This document shows, one piece after another, positions 17,906 through 26,744 of a stretch of 64,000 bases of DNA; position 1 is the stretch's first letter, and every line of letters starts with the position of its first letter. A program made the translations under genes and the position numbers. The DNA comes from Pseudomonas sp. GM74 (GTDB lineage Bacteria; Pseudomonadota; Gammaproteobacteria; Pseudomonadales; Pseudomonadaceae). The DNA lies in contig NZ_AKJG01000049.1 in NCBI RefSeq assembly GCF_000282455.1, positions 22,455 through 86,454 on the forward strand, written 5' to 3'. A model generated the notes under the pieces. That model ran no database searches, was not told where the DNA came from, and saw nothing but the letters and a program-made list of their open reading frames with translations.

Positions 17906-18820
17906 ATGATCCAGCTGCACGATGTCGACCTGAAACTGCTCAGGGTGTTTGCCACGATTGTCCGCTGCGGCGGCTTCTCGGCCGCGCAGGCGGCGCTCAA
18001 TGCCGGGCAGTCGACCATCAGCGAGCAGATGACCCACCTGGAAACCCGCCTCGGGGTCAAACTCTGCCAGCGTGGGCGCAGCGGCTTCCGTCTGACCGAA
18101 CAAGGGGTGGCGATTCATGAGGCCACCCAGCGCCTGCTGTCGGCGGTGGAAAATTTCTGCATGGACGCCGACGTGCTCAAACAGCACATCAGCGGCAAAC
18201 TCAACCTGGGGATCATCGACACCACGATCACCGACCCCGACTCGCCGATTCCCCGCACCACCCAACGCTTTGTTTCGCGTGGGCATGATGTGCACCTGAA
18301 CGTGTACGTCGGCACCCCGGCGGAACTCGAAGAGCGGGTGCTCGACGGTCGCCTGCACCTGGCCATCGGGCACTTCCCGATCCATGTGCCGGGGCTGCTG
18401 CAATCGCCGCTGTACCAGGAAGCCCTGGGCTTGTATTGCGGGCGGCGTCACCCCTTGTACGGCAGCCATGCCGAAGGTGAGGAACTGCTTGAAGAAGTCG
18501 CTGCGGGGCGGATCGTGGTGCGCGGCTACATGCAGCAATACGACCTCGAACACTTGGGCGTGAGCAAGGCGGCCGCCACCGTGGACAACATCGAAGCCAC
18601 GGCGATCCTGATCATTTCCGGCGCCTACCTGGGTTTTCTGCCTGAGCACTTCGCCGCCCAGTGGGTCAAGAGCGGCGAGATGCACCAGTTGGCACCCGCG
18701 AGCCTGCGCCTGAAATCGCCGTTCGACGTGATCACCCGACGCGGCACGGCACCGCCACCGATCCTCCAGGCGTTCCTCGAGGACCTGGCCGCCAGCGCCC
18801 GTAAAACCGGCCAGCCGTGA
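17906..18820 (+). CDS. LysR-family regulator of the ureohydrolase cassette
   Basis: 304 residues: HTH at about 6-65 (DLKLLRVFATIVRCGGFSAA, QSTISEQMTHLE), effector domain after about residue 90. SD GGAGGT precedes the ATG. The HTH is clearly related to the LysR at 34998 (shared CxRGRSGF region), which also diverges from an NCS1-containing operon. The divergent position predicts control of 16753-17754 and downstream genes. Confidence 0.9.
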   Translation: MIQLHDVDLKLLRVFATIVRCGGFSAAQAALNAGQSTISEQMTHLETRLGVKLCQRGRSGFRLTEQGVAIHEATQRLLSAVENFCMDADVLKQHISGKLNLGIIDTTITDPDSPIPRTTQRFVSRGHDVHLNVYVGTPAELEERVLDGRLHLAIGHFPIHVPGLLQSPLYQEALGLYCGRRHPLYGSHAEGEELLEEVAAGRIVVRGYMQQYDLEHLGVSKAAATVDNIEATAILIISGAYLGFLPEHFAAQWVKSGEMHQLAPASLRLKSPFDVITRRGTAPPPILQAFLEDLAASARKTGQP

Positions 18821-18888
18821 TGTGACACTCGCCAAATTCAAATTTTGCCGGGCATACTGATTCGGTTCGCCAACCTTGCAGGCCCGTC

Positions 18889-20397
18889 ATGCGCATCCAC
18901 GTCACCTTCATCGACCGCGTCGGCATCACCCAGGAAGTGCTGGCTCTGCTCGGTGGTCGCAGTTTCAACCTCGACGCCGTGGAGATGGTGCCGCCGAACG
19001 TCTACATCGACGCCCCGACCCTCGGCGCCGAGGTGCTCGAAGAACTGCGCGAAGCGCTTTTCGATGTGCGCGGCGTGCAAGCGGTGACCATGGTCGACAT
19101 CCTTCCGGGGCAGCGCCGGCGCCTGCAACTGGACGCGTTACTGGCAGCCAGTTCCGACCCGGTGCTGGCAGTGGATGACCGTGGTCATGTGCTGCTGGCC
19201 AACCCGGCGCTGATCGCCCTGTGCGGCCGCGAACCGGCCGGTGAATCGCTGACCGCGCTGTTCGACGATGCCGATTTGCAACGCACCCTGATCGCTCAGC
19301 ATTTCCGTCTGCCGATGCACGAGGTCAGCCTCGGCGGCCAGACCTTGCTGCTCGACGCGATGCCGATCACCGACGCCGGCGCCCTGCTCACCCTGTATCA
19401 ACCCAATCGCATTGGTGAACGCCTGTCGGCGCTGCACCATGACCATGCCGAAGGCTTCGATGCGCTGCTTGGCGAATCGCCGCCGATCCGCGCGCTCAAG
19501 GCTCGCGCCCAACGGGTGGCGGCCCTCGATGCGCCGCTGCTGATCCAGGGTGAAACCGGCACCGGCAAGGAACTGGTAGCCCGCGCCTGCCATGCCATCA
19601 GCCCACGGCATGACGCGCCGTTTCTGGCCCTGAACTGCGCGGCACTGCCGGAGAGCCTGGCCGAAAGCGAGCTGTTCGGCTACGCCCCCGGCGCCTTCAC
19701 CGGCGCGCAACGGGGCGGCAAGCTCGGCCTGCTGGAACTGGCCGATCAGGGCACGGTGTTCCTCGATGAAGTGGGGGAAATGTCGCCCTATCTGCAAGCC
19801 AAGTTGCTGCGTTTTTTGAGCGATGGCTGCTTCCGTCGGGTCGGTGGCGACAAAGAGGTCCGGGTCAATGTGCGGGTGCTCAGCGCGACCCACCGCGACC
19901 TGGAGAAAATGGTCGCCGAAGGGCGTTTTCGCGAAGACCTGTTCTACCGCCTCAACGTGCTCAACCTGCAAGTGCCGCCGCTGCGCGAGCGCGGGCACGA
20001 CATCCTGCTGATGGCCAATCACTTCATGCAACAGGCCTGTGCGCAGATCCAGCGACCGCCGTGTCGTTTGGCACCGAGCACCTTCAGCGCCCTGCTCGGC
20101 AACCGCTGGCCGGGCAACGTGCGGCAACTGCAAAACGTGATCTTTCGCGCGGCGGCGATCTGCGAGAATCCGCTGGTGGACATCGACGACCTCGACATCG
20201 CCCGCACGGCGGTGGAACGGCAAAACGACGGCGAAGTCGGCAGCCTGGAAGAGGCGGTTGGCGACTTTGAGAAGAACCTGCTGGAACAGCTTTACCGCAG
20301 CTATCCGTCCAGCCGGTTGCTGGCGGCGCGGTTGCAGACGTCCCATAGCGCCATTGCGATTCGCCTGCGCAAATACGGAATTCCCAACAAGCCCTGA
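18889..20397 (+). CDS. gcsR: TyrR-like sigma-54-dependent activator of glycine cleavage genes
   Basis: 502 residues. ACT domain 1-75 (HVTFIDRVGITQEVLALLGG), a PAS-like domain about 80-190, an AAA+ domain with Walker A GETGTGKE near 221-228, the sigma-54-contact loop GAFTGA near 268-273, then DEVGEM, and a C-terminal TyrR-type HTH. P. aeruginosa GcsR has this layout and activates the gcvH2-gcvP2-glyA2-sdaA-gcvT2 operon in response to glycine. Here gcvH follows directly, and its promoter has sigma-54 features. Confidence 0.92.
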   Translation: MRIHVTFIDRVGITQEVLALLGGRSFNLDAVEMVPPNVYIDAPTLGAEVLEELREALFDVRGVQAVTMVDILPGQRRRLQLDALLAASSDPVLAVDDRGHVLLANPALIALCGREPAGESLTALFDDADLQRTLIAQHFRLPMHEVSLGGQTLLLDAMPITDAGALLTLYQPNRIGERLSALHHDHAEGFDALLGESPPIRALKARAQRVAALDAPLLIQGETGTGKELVARACHAISPRHDAPFLALNCAALPESLAESELFGYAPGAFTGAQRGGKLGLLELADQGTVFLDEVGEMSPYLQAKLLRFLSDGCFRRVGGDKEVRVNVRVLSATHRDLEKMVAEGRFREDLFYRLNVLNLQVPPLRERGHDILLMANHFMQQACAQIQRPPCRLAPSTFSALLGNRWPGNVRQLQNVIFRAAAICENPLVDIDDLDIARTAVERQNDGEVGSLEEAVGDFEKNLLEQLYRSYPSSRLLAARLQTSHSAIAIRLRKYGIPNKP

Positions 20398-20434
20398 GTT
20401 ATCTGTCGGAACACATTGTCACCGACAACACATT

Positions 20435-20531
20435 CCCCTGTGGGAGCGAGCTTGCTCGCGATGAGGGAGTGTCAGTCAATATCAATGTGACTGTCATGCC
20501 GCTATCGCGAGCAAGCTCGCTCCCACAGGGG
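20435..20531. repeat. REP pair
   Basis: cccctgtgggagcgagcttg and its inverted partner ending in cccacagggg. It occupies the first part of the 402-base gcsR-gcvH gap; the rest holds the regulatory sites listed next. Confidence 0.9.
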
Positions 20532-20642
20532 ACTAAGTCGTGCGCAAGATCGTCGTTCGCAAATCGATACAGCGTAGCGAAATCAAGACAAAACCTTTCC
20601 CACCCGCAATTACGGCGTCTGCGCCCACTGCCCTGTTTGCTT

Positions 20643-20658
20643 GTATTGATTTCAATAC
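20643..20658. promoter_or_regulatory. Perfect dyad, candidate upstream activator site
   Basis: gtattga-tt-tcaatac is a perfect 7-2-7 inverted repeat about 100 bases before the predicted transcription start. This is a usual distance for an enhancer-binding protein such as GcsR. The sequence does not exactly match a TyrR box, so assignment is by position. Confidence 0.4.
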
Positions 20659-20691
20659 GGACGAAATCTCTCACGCTTAATAAAATCACTT

Positions 20692-20704
20692 CAAGCCATT
20701 GATT
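20692..20704 (-). promoter_or_regulatory. IHF-like site
   Basis: The minus strand reads aatcaatggcttg, a full match to WATCAANNNNTTR. It lies between the dyad at 20643 and the -24 element, where IHF often bends DNA to bring an enhancer-bound activator to sigma-54 polymerase. Confidence 0.5.
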
Positions 20705-20722
20705 TAAAACAACTAATAAACC

Positions 20723-20739
20723 TTGGCACCGCCCTTGCT
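20723..20739 (+). promoter_or_regulatory. Sigma-54 (-24/-12) promoter of gcvH operon
   Basis: ttggcaccgcccttgct contains GG at 20725-20726 and GC at 20737-20738 with the required 12-base distance, matching TGGCAC-N5-TTGC. Transcription should begin near 20750, fifty bases before the gcvH start. It agrees with the upstream GcsR gene. Confidence 0.85.
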
Positions 20740-20799
20740 ATCACTCCTCCAACCCCGCTCGTCGCCCCGCCACGAGCCTTAAAACAATAAGGAGTTGAG

Positions 20800-21183
20800 A
20801 TGAGCCAATTGCGTTTTACCGTCGATCACGAATGGTTGCGCCTTGAGAGCAATGGCCTGGTCACCGTCGGCATCACGGCGTTTGCCCAGCAGGCGCTGGG
20901 GGATGTGGTGTTCGTTCAGGTGCCTGAACTGGGCGCCTTCGATGCAGGCGCTGAAGTGTCGGTGCTGGAGTCGGTGAAGGCCGCCAGCAGTATCGGCATG
21001 CCGCTGGACGGTGAAGTGGTCGAGATCAACGCGACGCTGGAGAGCACCCCGGAACTGGTCAACGAAGACCCATTGGGCGAAGGCTGGTTCTTTCGCTTCA
21101 AACCGGTCGATGTCGAGGCGCTGGGAGATCTACTGGATCAAGACGCCTACGAACGCCTGACCGCAGAACACGCCGACGCTTGA
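20800..21183 (+). CDS. gcvH: Glycine cleavage system H protein
   Basis: 127 residues. Lipoyl-carrier protein that shuttles the aminomethyl group between the P, T and L proteins. The lipoylation motif is VLESVKA with Lys60. The family start ([20 protein letters not shown]) is intact. SD AAGGAG precedes the ATG at 20800. It is followed by glyA with no gcvP between, so the P and T proteins must come from another locus or this H protein has another use. Confidence 0.95.
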   Translation: MSQLRFTVDHEWLRLESNGLVTVGITAFAQQALGDVVFVQVPELGAFDAGAEVSVLESVKAASSIGMPLDGEVVEINATLESTPELVNEDPLGEGWFFRFKPVDVEALGDLLDQDAYERLTAEHADA

Positions 21184-21224
21184 AGCCCCCCGGGCATTTC
21201 CCGAATCCGCAAAAGGACCACACC

Positions 21225-22481
21225 ATGTTCAGCAAGCACGACCAGATCAAAGGCTACGACGACGAACTGCTGGCGGCGATGAACGCCGAGGAGGCGCGGC
21301 AGGAACACCACATCGAACTGATTGCCTCGGAAAACTACACCAGCCAGCGGGTGATGGAGGCACAAGGCAGCGGCCTGACCAACAAGTACGCCGAAGGGTA
21401 TCCGGGCAAGCGTTACTACGGCGGCTGCGAGCACGTCGATGTGGTCGAGCAACTGGCCATCGACCGCGCCAAACAGCTGTTCGGCGCCGACTACGCCAAC
21501 GTCCAGCCCCACTCCGGCAGCCAGGCCAACGCCGCGGTTTATCTGGCGTTGCTGCAAGCGGGCGACACCGTGCTCGGTATGAGTCTGGCCCACGGCGGCC
21601 ACCTGACCCACGGCGCCAAGGTGAGCTTTTCCGGCAAGCTGTACAACGCCGTGCAGTACGGCATCGACACATCCACGGGCCTGATCGACTACGACGAAGT
21701 CGAGCGCCTGGCGGTCGAGCACAAGCCGAAAATGATCATCGCCGGGTTCTCGGCCTATTCGAAGACCCTGGACTTCCCGCGCTTCCGTCAGATCGCCGAC
21801 AAGGTCGGCGCCTGCTTCTTCGTCGACATGGCCCACGTCGCCGGCCTGGTGGCCACCGGTCTGTACCCGAACCCGCTGCCCTACGCCGACGTGGTCACCA
21901 CCACCACGCACAAGACCCTGCGCGGCCCCCGTGGCGGTCTGATTCTGGCCAAGGCCAATCCGGAGTTGGAGAAGAAGCTCAATGCCGCGGTGTTCCCCGG
22001 TGGCCAGGGTGGCCCGCTGATGCACGTGATCGCCGCCAAGGCGGTGTGCTTCAAGGAAGCGCTGGAGCCGGCATTCAAGACTTATCAGGCGCAGGTGATC
22101 CGCAACGCCCAAGCCATGGCGCAGATGTTTATCGAGCGCGGTTATGACGTGGTGTCCGGCGGTACCGACAACCACCTGTTCCTGGTCAGCCTGATCCGCC
22201 AGGGCCTGACCGGCAAGGACGCCGACGCCGCCCTCGGCCGTGCCGGCATCACCGTGAACAAGAACGCCGTGCCCAATGATCCACAGTCGCCGTTCGTGAC
22301 TTCGGGCCTGCGCATCGGTACGCCGGCGATCACCAGCCGTGGCTTCAAGGAAGCGCAGAGCATCGCGTTGGCAGGCTGGATCTGCGACATCCTCGATCAC
22401 CTGGGCGATGCCGACATCGAAGCCAATGTCGCCCGCCAGGCGGCGGCCCTGTGTGCGGACTTCCCGGTCTACCGCGACTGA
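21225..22481 (+). CDS. glyA: Serine hydroxymethyltransferase
   Basis: 418-residue PLP enzyme interconverting serine and glycine with tetrahydrofolate. PLP lysine in [14 protein letters not shown]; other marks are [19 protein letters not shown] and [10 protein letters not shown]. The ATG at 21225 is chosen; an upstream in-frame TTG at 21180 overlaps gcvH and is not needed. The gap to gcvH is 41 bases. A second copy would be expected elsewhere in a Pseudomonas genome. Confidence 0.95.
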   Translation: MFSKHDQIKGYDDELLAAMNAEEARQEHHIELIASENYTSQRVMEAQGSGLTNKYAEGYPGKRYYGGCEHVDVVEQLAIDRAKQLFGADYANVQPHSGSQANAAVYLALLQAGDTVLGMSLAHGGHLTHGAKVSFSGKLYNAVQYGIDTSTGLIDYDEVERLAVEHKPKMIIAGFSAYSKTLDFPRFRQIADKVGACFFVDMAHVAGLVATGLYPNPLPYADVVTTTTHKTLRGPRGGLILAKANPELEKKLNAAVFPGGQGGPLMHVIAAKAVCFKEALEPAFKTYQAQVIRNAQAMAQMFIERGYDVVSGGTDNHLFLVSLIRQGLTGKDADAALGRAGITVNKNAVPNDPQSPFVTSGLRIGTPAITSRGFKEAQSIALAGWICDILDHLGDADIEANVARQAAALCADFPVYRD

Positions 22482-22495
22482 CCCTCCACCGCACA

Positions 22496-22635
22496 ACCTG
22501 TAGCAGCTGGCGCAGCCTGCGTCCGGCTGCGCAGCAGTCGTAAATTCGGGTGACGTGGTTTGTCTGATTCACCGCGAATTCCGGTTTTACGACTGCTTCG
22601 CAGCCGGACGCAGGCTGCGCCAGCTGCTACAGGTT
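22496..22635. repeat. Long perfect-like palindromic repeat between glyA and lipA
   Basis: cctgtagcagctggcgcagc at 22498 and its reverse complement ending at 22633 pair along about 45 bases with few mismatches, including cagtcgtaaa / ttttacgactg. Same family as 15015-15151. It could form a strong RNA hairpin in the glyA-lipA intergenic region and lower lipA expression. Confidence 0.8.
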
Positions 22636-22669
22636 GTGCGTTTTCCCTTTGCTCAAAAGGACAAAGTAC

Positions 22670-23659
22670 ATGAGCACTATTGTGGAACCGACTGGTGCAG
22701 GCCCGATGAAAATAGAAATCGGCACCAAACTGCGCGGCGCGGAAAAGGTCGCGCGGATTCCGGTGAAGATCATTCCCACGGATGAATTCCCGCGCAAACC
22801 CGACTGGATTCGCGTGCGCATGCCGATCTCGCCGGAGGTCGACCGGATCAAGCAACTGCTGCGCAAGCACAAGCTGCACAGCGTCTGCGAAGAAGCGTCC
22901 TGCCCGAACCTCGGCGAGTGTTTTTCCGGCGGTACGGCGACTTTCATGATCATGGGCGACATCTGCACCCGTCGCTGCCCGTTCTGTGATGTCGGCCATG
23001 GCCGGCCCAAGCCGCTGGATGCCAATGAGCCAATGAACCTGGCCGTGGCCATCGCCGAGCTGCGCCTGAAGTACGTGGTGATCACCTCGGTGGACCGCGA
23101 CGATTTGCGCGACGGCGGTGCCCAACACTTCGTCGATTGCCTGCGGGAAATCCGCAAGCTGTCCCCCGGCATTCAACTGGAAACCCTGGTGCCGGATTAT
23201 CGTGGACGCATGGACGTGGCCCTGGCGATCACCGCCAATGAGCCGCCGGATGTGTTCAACCACAACCTGGAGACCGTACCGCGCCTGTACAAGGCCGCGC
23301 GGCCGGGGTCGGACTTCGAGTGGTCGCTGGACCTGTTGCAAAAATTCAAACACGCGGTGCCCCGTGTGCCGACCAAATCCGGCCTGATGCTGGGCCTTGG
23401 CGAAACCGACGAGGAAGTCATCGAGGTCATGCAGCGCATGCGCGAGCACGACATCGACATGCTGACCCTCGGCCAATACCTGCAACCTTCGCGCAGCCAC
23501 TTGCCGGTGCAGCGCTTCGTGCACCCGGACACCTTTGCCTGGTTCGCCGAAGAAGGCACGCGCATGGGCTTCAAGAACGTGGCGTCCGGCCCGCTGGTGC
23601 GTTCGTCCTATCACGCCGATCAACAACTTCATGGAGGTACGGACGGTTTCAAGCCATGA
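22670..23659 (+). CDS. lipA: Lipoyl synthase
   Basis: 329-residue radical-SAM enzyme that inserts two sulfurs into protein-bound octanoyl groups, for example on GcvH. Both clusters are present: auxiliary Fe-S ligands C73, C78 and C84 ([12 protein letters not shown]) and the SAM cluster C99, C103 and C106 (CTRRCPFC); the C-terminal RSSYHA motif provides the usual Ser. ATG at 22670 with SD AAAAGG. In Pseudomonas the main lipA is normally beside lipB, so this copy next to gcvH is probably a second one devoted to GcvH. Confidence 0.93.
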   Translation: MSTIVEPTGAGPMKIEIGTKLRGAEKVARIPVKIIPTDEFPRKPDWIRVRMPISPEVDRIKQLLRKHKLHSVCEEASCPNLGECFSGGTATFMIMGDICTRRCPFCDVGHGRPKPLDANEPMNLAVAIAELRLKYVVITSVDRDDLRDGGAQHFVDCLREIRKLSPGIQLETLVPDYRGRMDVALAITANEPPDVFNHNLETVPRLYKAARPGSDFEWSLDLLQKFKHAVPRVPTKSGLMLGLGETDEEVIEVMQRMREHDIDMLTLGQYLQPSRSHLPVQRFVHPDTFAWFAEEGTRMGFKNVASGPLVRSSYHADQQLHGGTDGFKP

Positions 23660-23692
23660 TGGAATGACTGGTCATGCATGGAGCCGTTTCCG

Positions 23693-24451
23693 ATGTTTCG
23701 TTCACCCTGTCTGCTGTTGCTGTGCCTGAGCCTTGCCACGCCGTGCATGGCCGACGCGTCGAAGCCCGGGCACATGGTGTATGTGCGCAGCGTCGACCCG
23801 GGCATCGAGCAGGACATCCGCTATGCCAGCGCGCACAATTTCACCGGGCACCCGCTCGACGGTTACCAGGCGGCGCAGTGCCTGCTGTCGGAGGACGCTG
23901 CGAAGGCCCTGGCCCGGGTGCAAAGCTCACTGAAAGCCGAAGGCTACGGCTTGAAAGTGTTCGACTGCTATCGCCCGACCCGCGCGGTGGCGGACATGGG
24001 GCGCTTCGCCACCGAACCTGGCGACCCGCTGAAGACCGAGTTCTATCCACGGGTCGACAAGCAGGACTTCTGGCGCCTGGGTTATGTGGCGCGGGTGTCC
24101 AATCATTCCCGGGGCAACACCGTCGACCTGACCCTGACCGGCCCCGACGCCCTGCCCGCCGACATCTGGACACCTGCTGCCACCCCAGTGGATTGCACCG
24201 CCCCTTATGGCCAGCGCTGGCACGACGGCGCGCTCGATATGGGCACCGGTTTCGATTGCTTCGATGAGCGGGCGCACACCGACTCGGCGCTGATCAACGC
24301 CACGGCCAAAGCCAATCGCCAGCGCCTGACCAGTGCCATGGCCAAGGAAGGCTTCGTGGGTTATTCGGCCGAGTGGTGGCACTTCACGTACAGCGGGAAT
24401 CCGCCGAAGCCGGACGTCATGGACTTCCCCGTCACGCCGCTCGTACCATGA
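23693..24451 (+). CDS. M15-family D-alanyl-D-alanine dipeptidase-like protein, secreted
   Basis: 252 residues. Signal peptide MFRSPCLLLLCLSLATPC with cleavage near MADA. VanX/DdpX-type zinc motifs: SNHSRGNTVDL (SxHxxGxAxD-like; the small Ala position is Thr) and EWWHF near the C-terminus. It should hydrolyse D-Ala-D-Ala or related peptides in the periplasm. The ATG at 23693 has GGAG nine bases before it. It overlaps the next gene as ATGA. Confidence 0.88.
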   Translation: MFRSPCLLLLCLSLATPCMADASKPGHMVYVRSVDPGIEQDIRYASAHNFTGHPLDGYQAAQCLLSEDAAKALARVQSSLKAEGYGLKVFDCYRPTRAVADMGRFATEPGDPLKTEFYPRVDKQDFWRLGYVARVSNHSRGNTVDLTLTGPDALPADIWTPAATPVDCTAPYGQRWHDGALDMGTGFDCFDERAHTDSALINATAKANRQRLTSAMAKEGFVGYSAEWWHFTYSGNPPKPDVMDFPVTPLVP

Positions 24452-25164
24452 ACATTCTGCTCAAGGCCCTGTTGGTGGCGTTTTTTCCACTGGCCGCAAT
24501 GGCCCAGGGACTCGACGGCAGCGACCAACTGATCGTGGTCACCAGCAAAAACTGGGATGACATCCAGGGCACTGCCCAGCGCTATGAACGACACGGGCAG
24601 ACCTTCCGGAAATTCGAAGCGCCCTTTGCAGTGGTGCTCGGCAAGAACGGCATGGGTTGGGGCAAGGGACTGCTCGATATCGGGCAACCTGAAGGGCCGG
24701 TCAAACATGAAGGCGACGGCAAGGCGCCGGCTGGAATGTTCAAGCTGGGCACGGCATTTGGTTACGAGCCTTCGGCCGACACCCGCCTGCCTTATCTCCC
24801 ATTGATGCCGACCATCGAATGCGTGGATGACAGCCAGTCCACGCGTTACAACGAACTGGTCGACGGAGCGGTCGTCGAAAAGGACTGGAACAGCTCCGAA
24901 CGGATGCGCCGCTCGGATGAGCTGTACCGCCAAGGCATCGTCATCCAGCACAACACCCCGGCAACTCCCGCTGCCGGCTCGTGCATTTTCTTCCACATCT
25001 GGCGCGACCCCAGTGCACCGACCCGTGGCTGTACGGCCATGGACCCGGCGAACATCGCGCGACTGTTCGACTGGCTGGACCCGGGCAAATCTCCGGTGCT
25101 GGTGCAACTGCCCGAAGCGCAGTACGAGCAGTTGCGTGAGCGCTGGAAACTCCCAAAGCGCTAG
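24448..25164 (+). CDS. L,D-transpeptidase-family (YkuD-like) secreted protein
   Basis: 238 residues. Signal peptide MNILLKALLVAFFPLAAMA. YkuD-like catalytic pattern HIWRDPSAPTRGCTAMD with His and the nucleophile Cys near 202, plus KAPAGMFKLGTAFGY. It would cross-link or modify peptidoglycan peptides, or be a related amidase. The start ATGA overlaps the preceding stop, so the two genes are translationally coupled. Confidence 0.88.
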   Translation: MNILLKALLVAFFPLAAMAQGLDGSDQLIVVTSKNWDDIQGTAQRYERHGQTFRKFEAPFAVVLGKNGMGWGKGLLDIGQPEGPVKHEGDGKAPAGMFKLGTAFGYEPSADTRLPYLPLMPTIECVDDSQSTRYNELVDGAVVEKDWNSSERMRRSDELYRQGIVIQHNTPATPAAGSCIFFHIWRDPSAPTRGCTAMDPANIARLFDWLDPGKSPVLVQLPEAQYEQLRERWKLPKR

Positions 25165-25175
25165 TCAACGCCGGA

Positions 25176-25287
25176 CCCTGTGGCGAGGGAGCTTGTCGGA
25201 TCGCCGCACCGTCCCGCTGGGGCGCGAAGCGGCCCTAAAAGATGGGACTGCTACGCAGTCCAGCGGGAGCAAGCTCCCTCGCCACAA
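25176..25287. repeat. REP-like palindrome with the gtcggatcgccgcaccg insertion
   Basis: ccctgtggcgagggagcttg at the left and caagctccctcgccaca at the right are the arms (a GTGGCGAGGGAG subfamily). The left arm continues into gtcggatcgccgcaccg at 25195-25211, the element also found in REPs at 6655, 35982 and 40258. Confidence 0.8.
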
Positions 25288-25309
25288 ATGCTAGTCTCTC
25301 CTGGTCGTG

Positions 25310-26698
25310 TTAACCCCGCTCAACCACCACGCCACTCATCGAAGGCTTGGCCAGCGCGTAATAGATCACCCCCGGCACCAGCAGCCCGACGATCCAGGAA
25401 ATGTCCACGCCACCCAGCTGCGCAACCATCGGCCCGGAGTAGAAATGGGTGTCGACAAAGGGCAACTGGATCAACACGCCGATCACATAGACGCTGATCC
25501 CCAGCACGTTCCAGCGACCATAGCGCCCGTTCGGATCGGACAGCGCCGGGATGTCGTAACGCTCCTTGTTGATGAAGTAGTAATCCACCAGGTTGATCGC
25601 GCTCCACGGGGTGAAGAACGTCAGCAAGAACAGGATGAAGTACTTGAACGAGTTGAGGAACGAGTACTGCCCCAGCAATGCCAGCGCGGTGGACGCCGCG
25701 ACGATCAGCAGCACAAACAGCATGCGCTGGCGGGCGGTGATTTCCAGGCGACGACGAAAGCCACTGATGATGGTGGCGATGCACATGAAACTGCCGTAGG
25801 CGTTGAGGGTGGACACCGTGACCTTGCCGAACACAATGCTCAGGTACAGCAAGGACGCGATCACACCGCTACTGCCCAGGCCGACAATGGTCGCCACTTC
25901 GTGCCCGCGGAAATTGGCCCCTGCCAGTGCGGCGGCGAACACCCCCAGCACCATCGAAGTCTGAGCCCCCAACACTGTGCCGAGGCCCACGGCGGTGAAG
26001 GTTTTCCACGATGAGGTCTTGCTCGGCAGGTAGCGCGAGTAGTCCGCCACGTAGGGGCCGAAGGCGATCTGCCAGGACGCCGAGAGCGAAACCGCCAGCA
26101 GCAAAGTGCTCCAGGCAAAATGACGATTGTCGAGCAGCAGGCCGATGTCGTTGAGGGTCATCAACCGGGTGAACAGGTAGGCGAAGGCGATGATGCCCAG
26201 CACGCTGGCCACCCGCCCGACCAGGTGAATCACCCGATAACCGAAGATCGTCAGGAACGCGATGCACGCCGCGAAAATCAGGATGCCGGTGCTGTCGCTG
26301 ACACTGATCAATTGCGCGATCGCCTGCCCCGACAGCACTGCGCCGGTGGCGCTGAAACCCAGGTACATCAGGCACACCAGGACAATCGGGATCGCCGCGC
26401 CATACACCCCGAACTGCACGCGGCTGGAGATCATCTGCGGTAAGCCAAGCTTTGGCCCTTGCGCCGCGTGCAGCGCCACCACGGCACCGCCGAGCACTTG
26501 CCCGATCAGCAAGCCGATCAGCGACCAGAACACATCGCCGCCCAGCACCACGGCCAGGGCGCCGGTGACGATGGCGGTGATTTGCAGGTTGGCGCCGAGC
26601 CACAGGGTGAACTGGCTGTAGAGACTGCCGTGTCGCTCAGCCTCGGGAATGAAATCGATCGAGCGAGTCTCGATCAGGGGACTGCGTTGCACACTCAT
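25310..26698 (-). CDS. NCS1 family permease, divergent member
   Basis: 462 residues, about 12 TM segments. ETRSIDFIPEAERHG near the start, GPKLGLPQMISSRVQFG, IAFGPYVADYSRYLPSKTS and FFTPWSAINLVDYYFINKERYD are NCS1 marks. It is more distant from the two other NCS1 proteins of the window than they are from each other. A TorF-like porin gene lies 46 bases upstream on the same strand, suggesting joint outer- and inner-membrane uptake. Substrate not readable. Confidence 0.92.
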   Translation of the reverse strand: MSVQRSPLIETRSIDFIPEAERHGSLYSQFTLWLGANLQITAIVTGALAVVLGGDVFWSLIGLLIGQVLGGAVVALHAAQGPKLGLPQMISSRVQFGVYGAAIPIVLVCLMYLGFSATGAVLSGQAIAQLISVSDSTGILIFAACIAFLTIFGYRVIHLVGRVASVLGIIAFAYLFTRLMTLNDIGLLLDNRHFAWSTLLLAVSLSASWQIAFGPYVADYSRYLPSKTSSWKTFTAVGLGTVLGAQTSMVLGVFAAALAGANFRGHEVATIVGLGSSGVIASLLYLSIVFGKVTVSTLNAYGSFMCIATIISGFRRRLEITARQRMLFVLLIVAASTALALLGQYSFLNSFKYFILFLLTFFTPWSAINLVDYYFINKERYDIPALSDPNGRYGRWNVLGISVYVIGVLIQLPFVDTHFYSGPMVAQLGGVDISWIVGLLVPGVIYYALAKPSMSGVVVERG

Positions 26699-26744
26699 GA
26701 GGGTGTTTCCTTTGTGGAACTGTTTTTGTTGTCAGGGACGGAAC

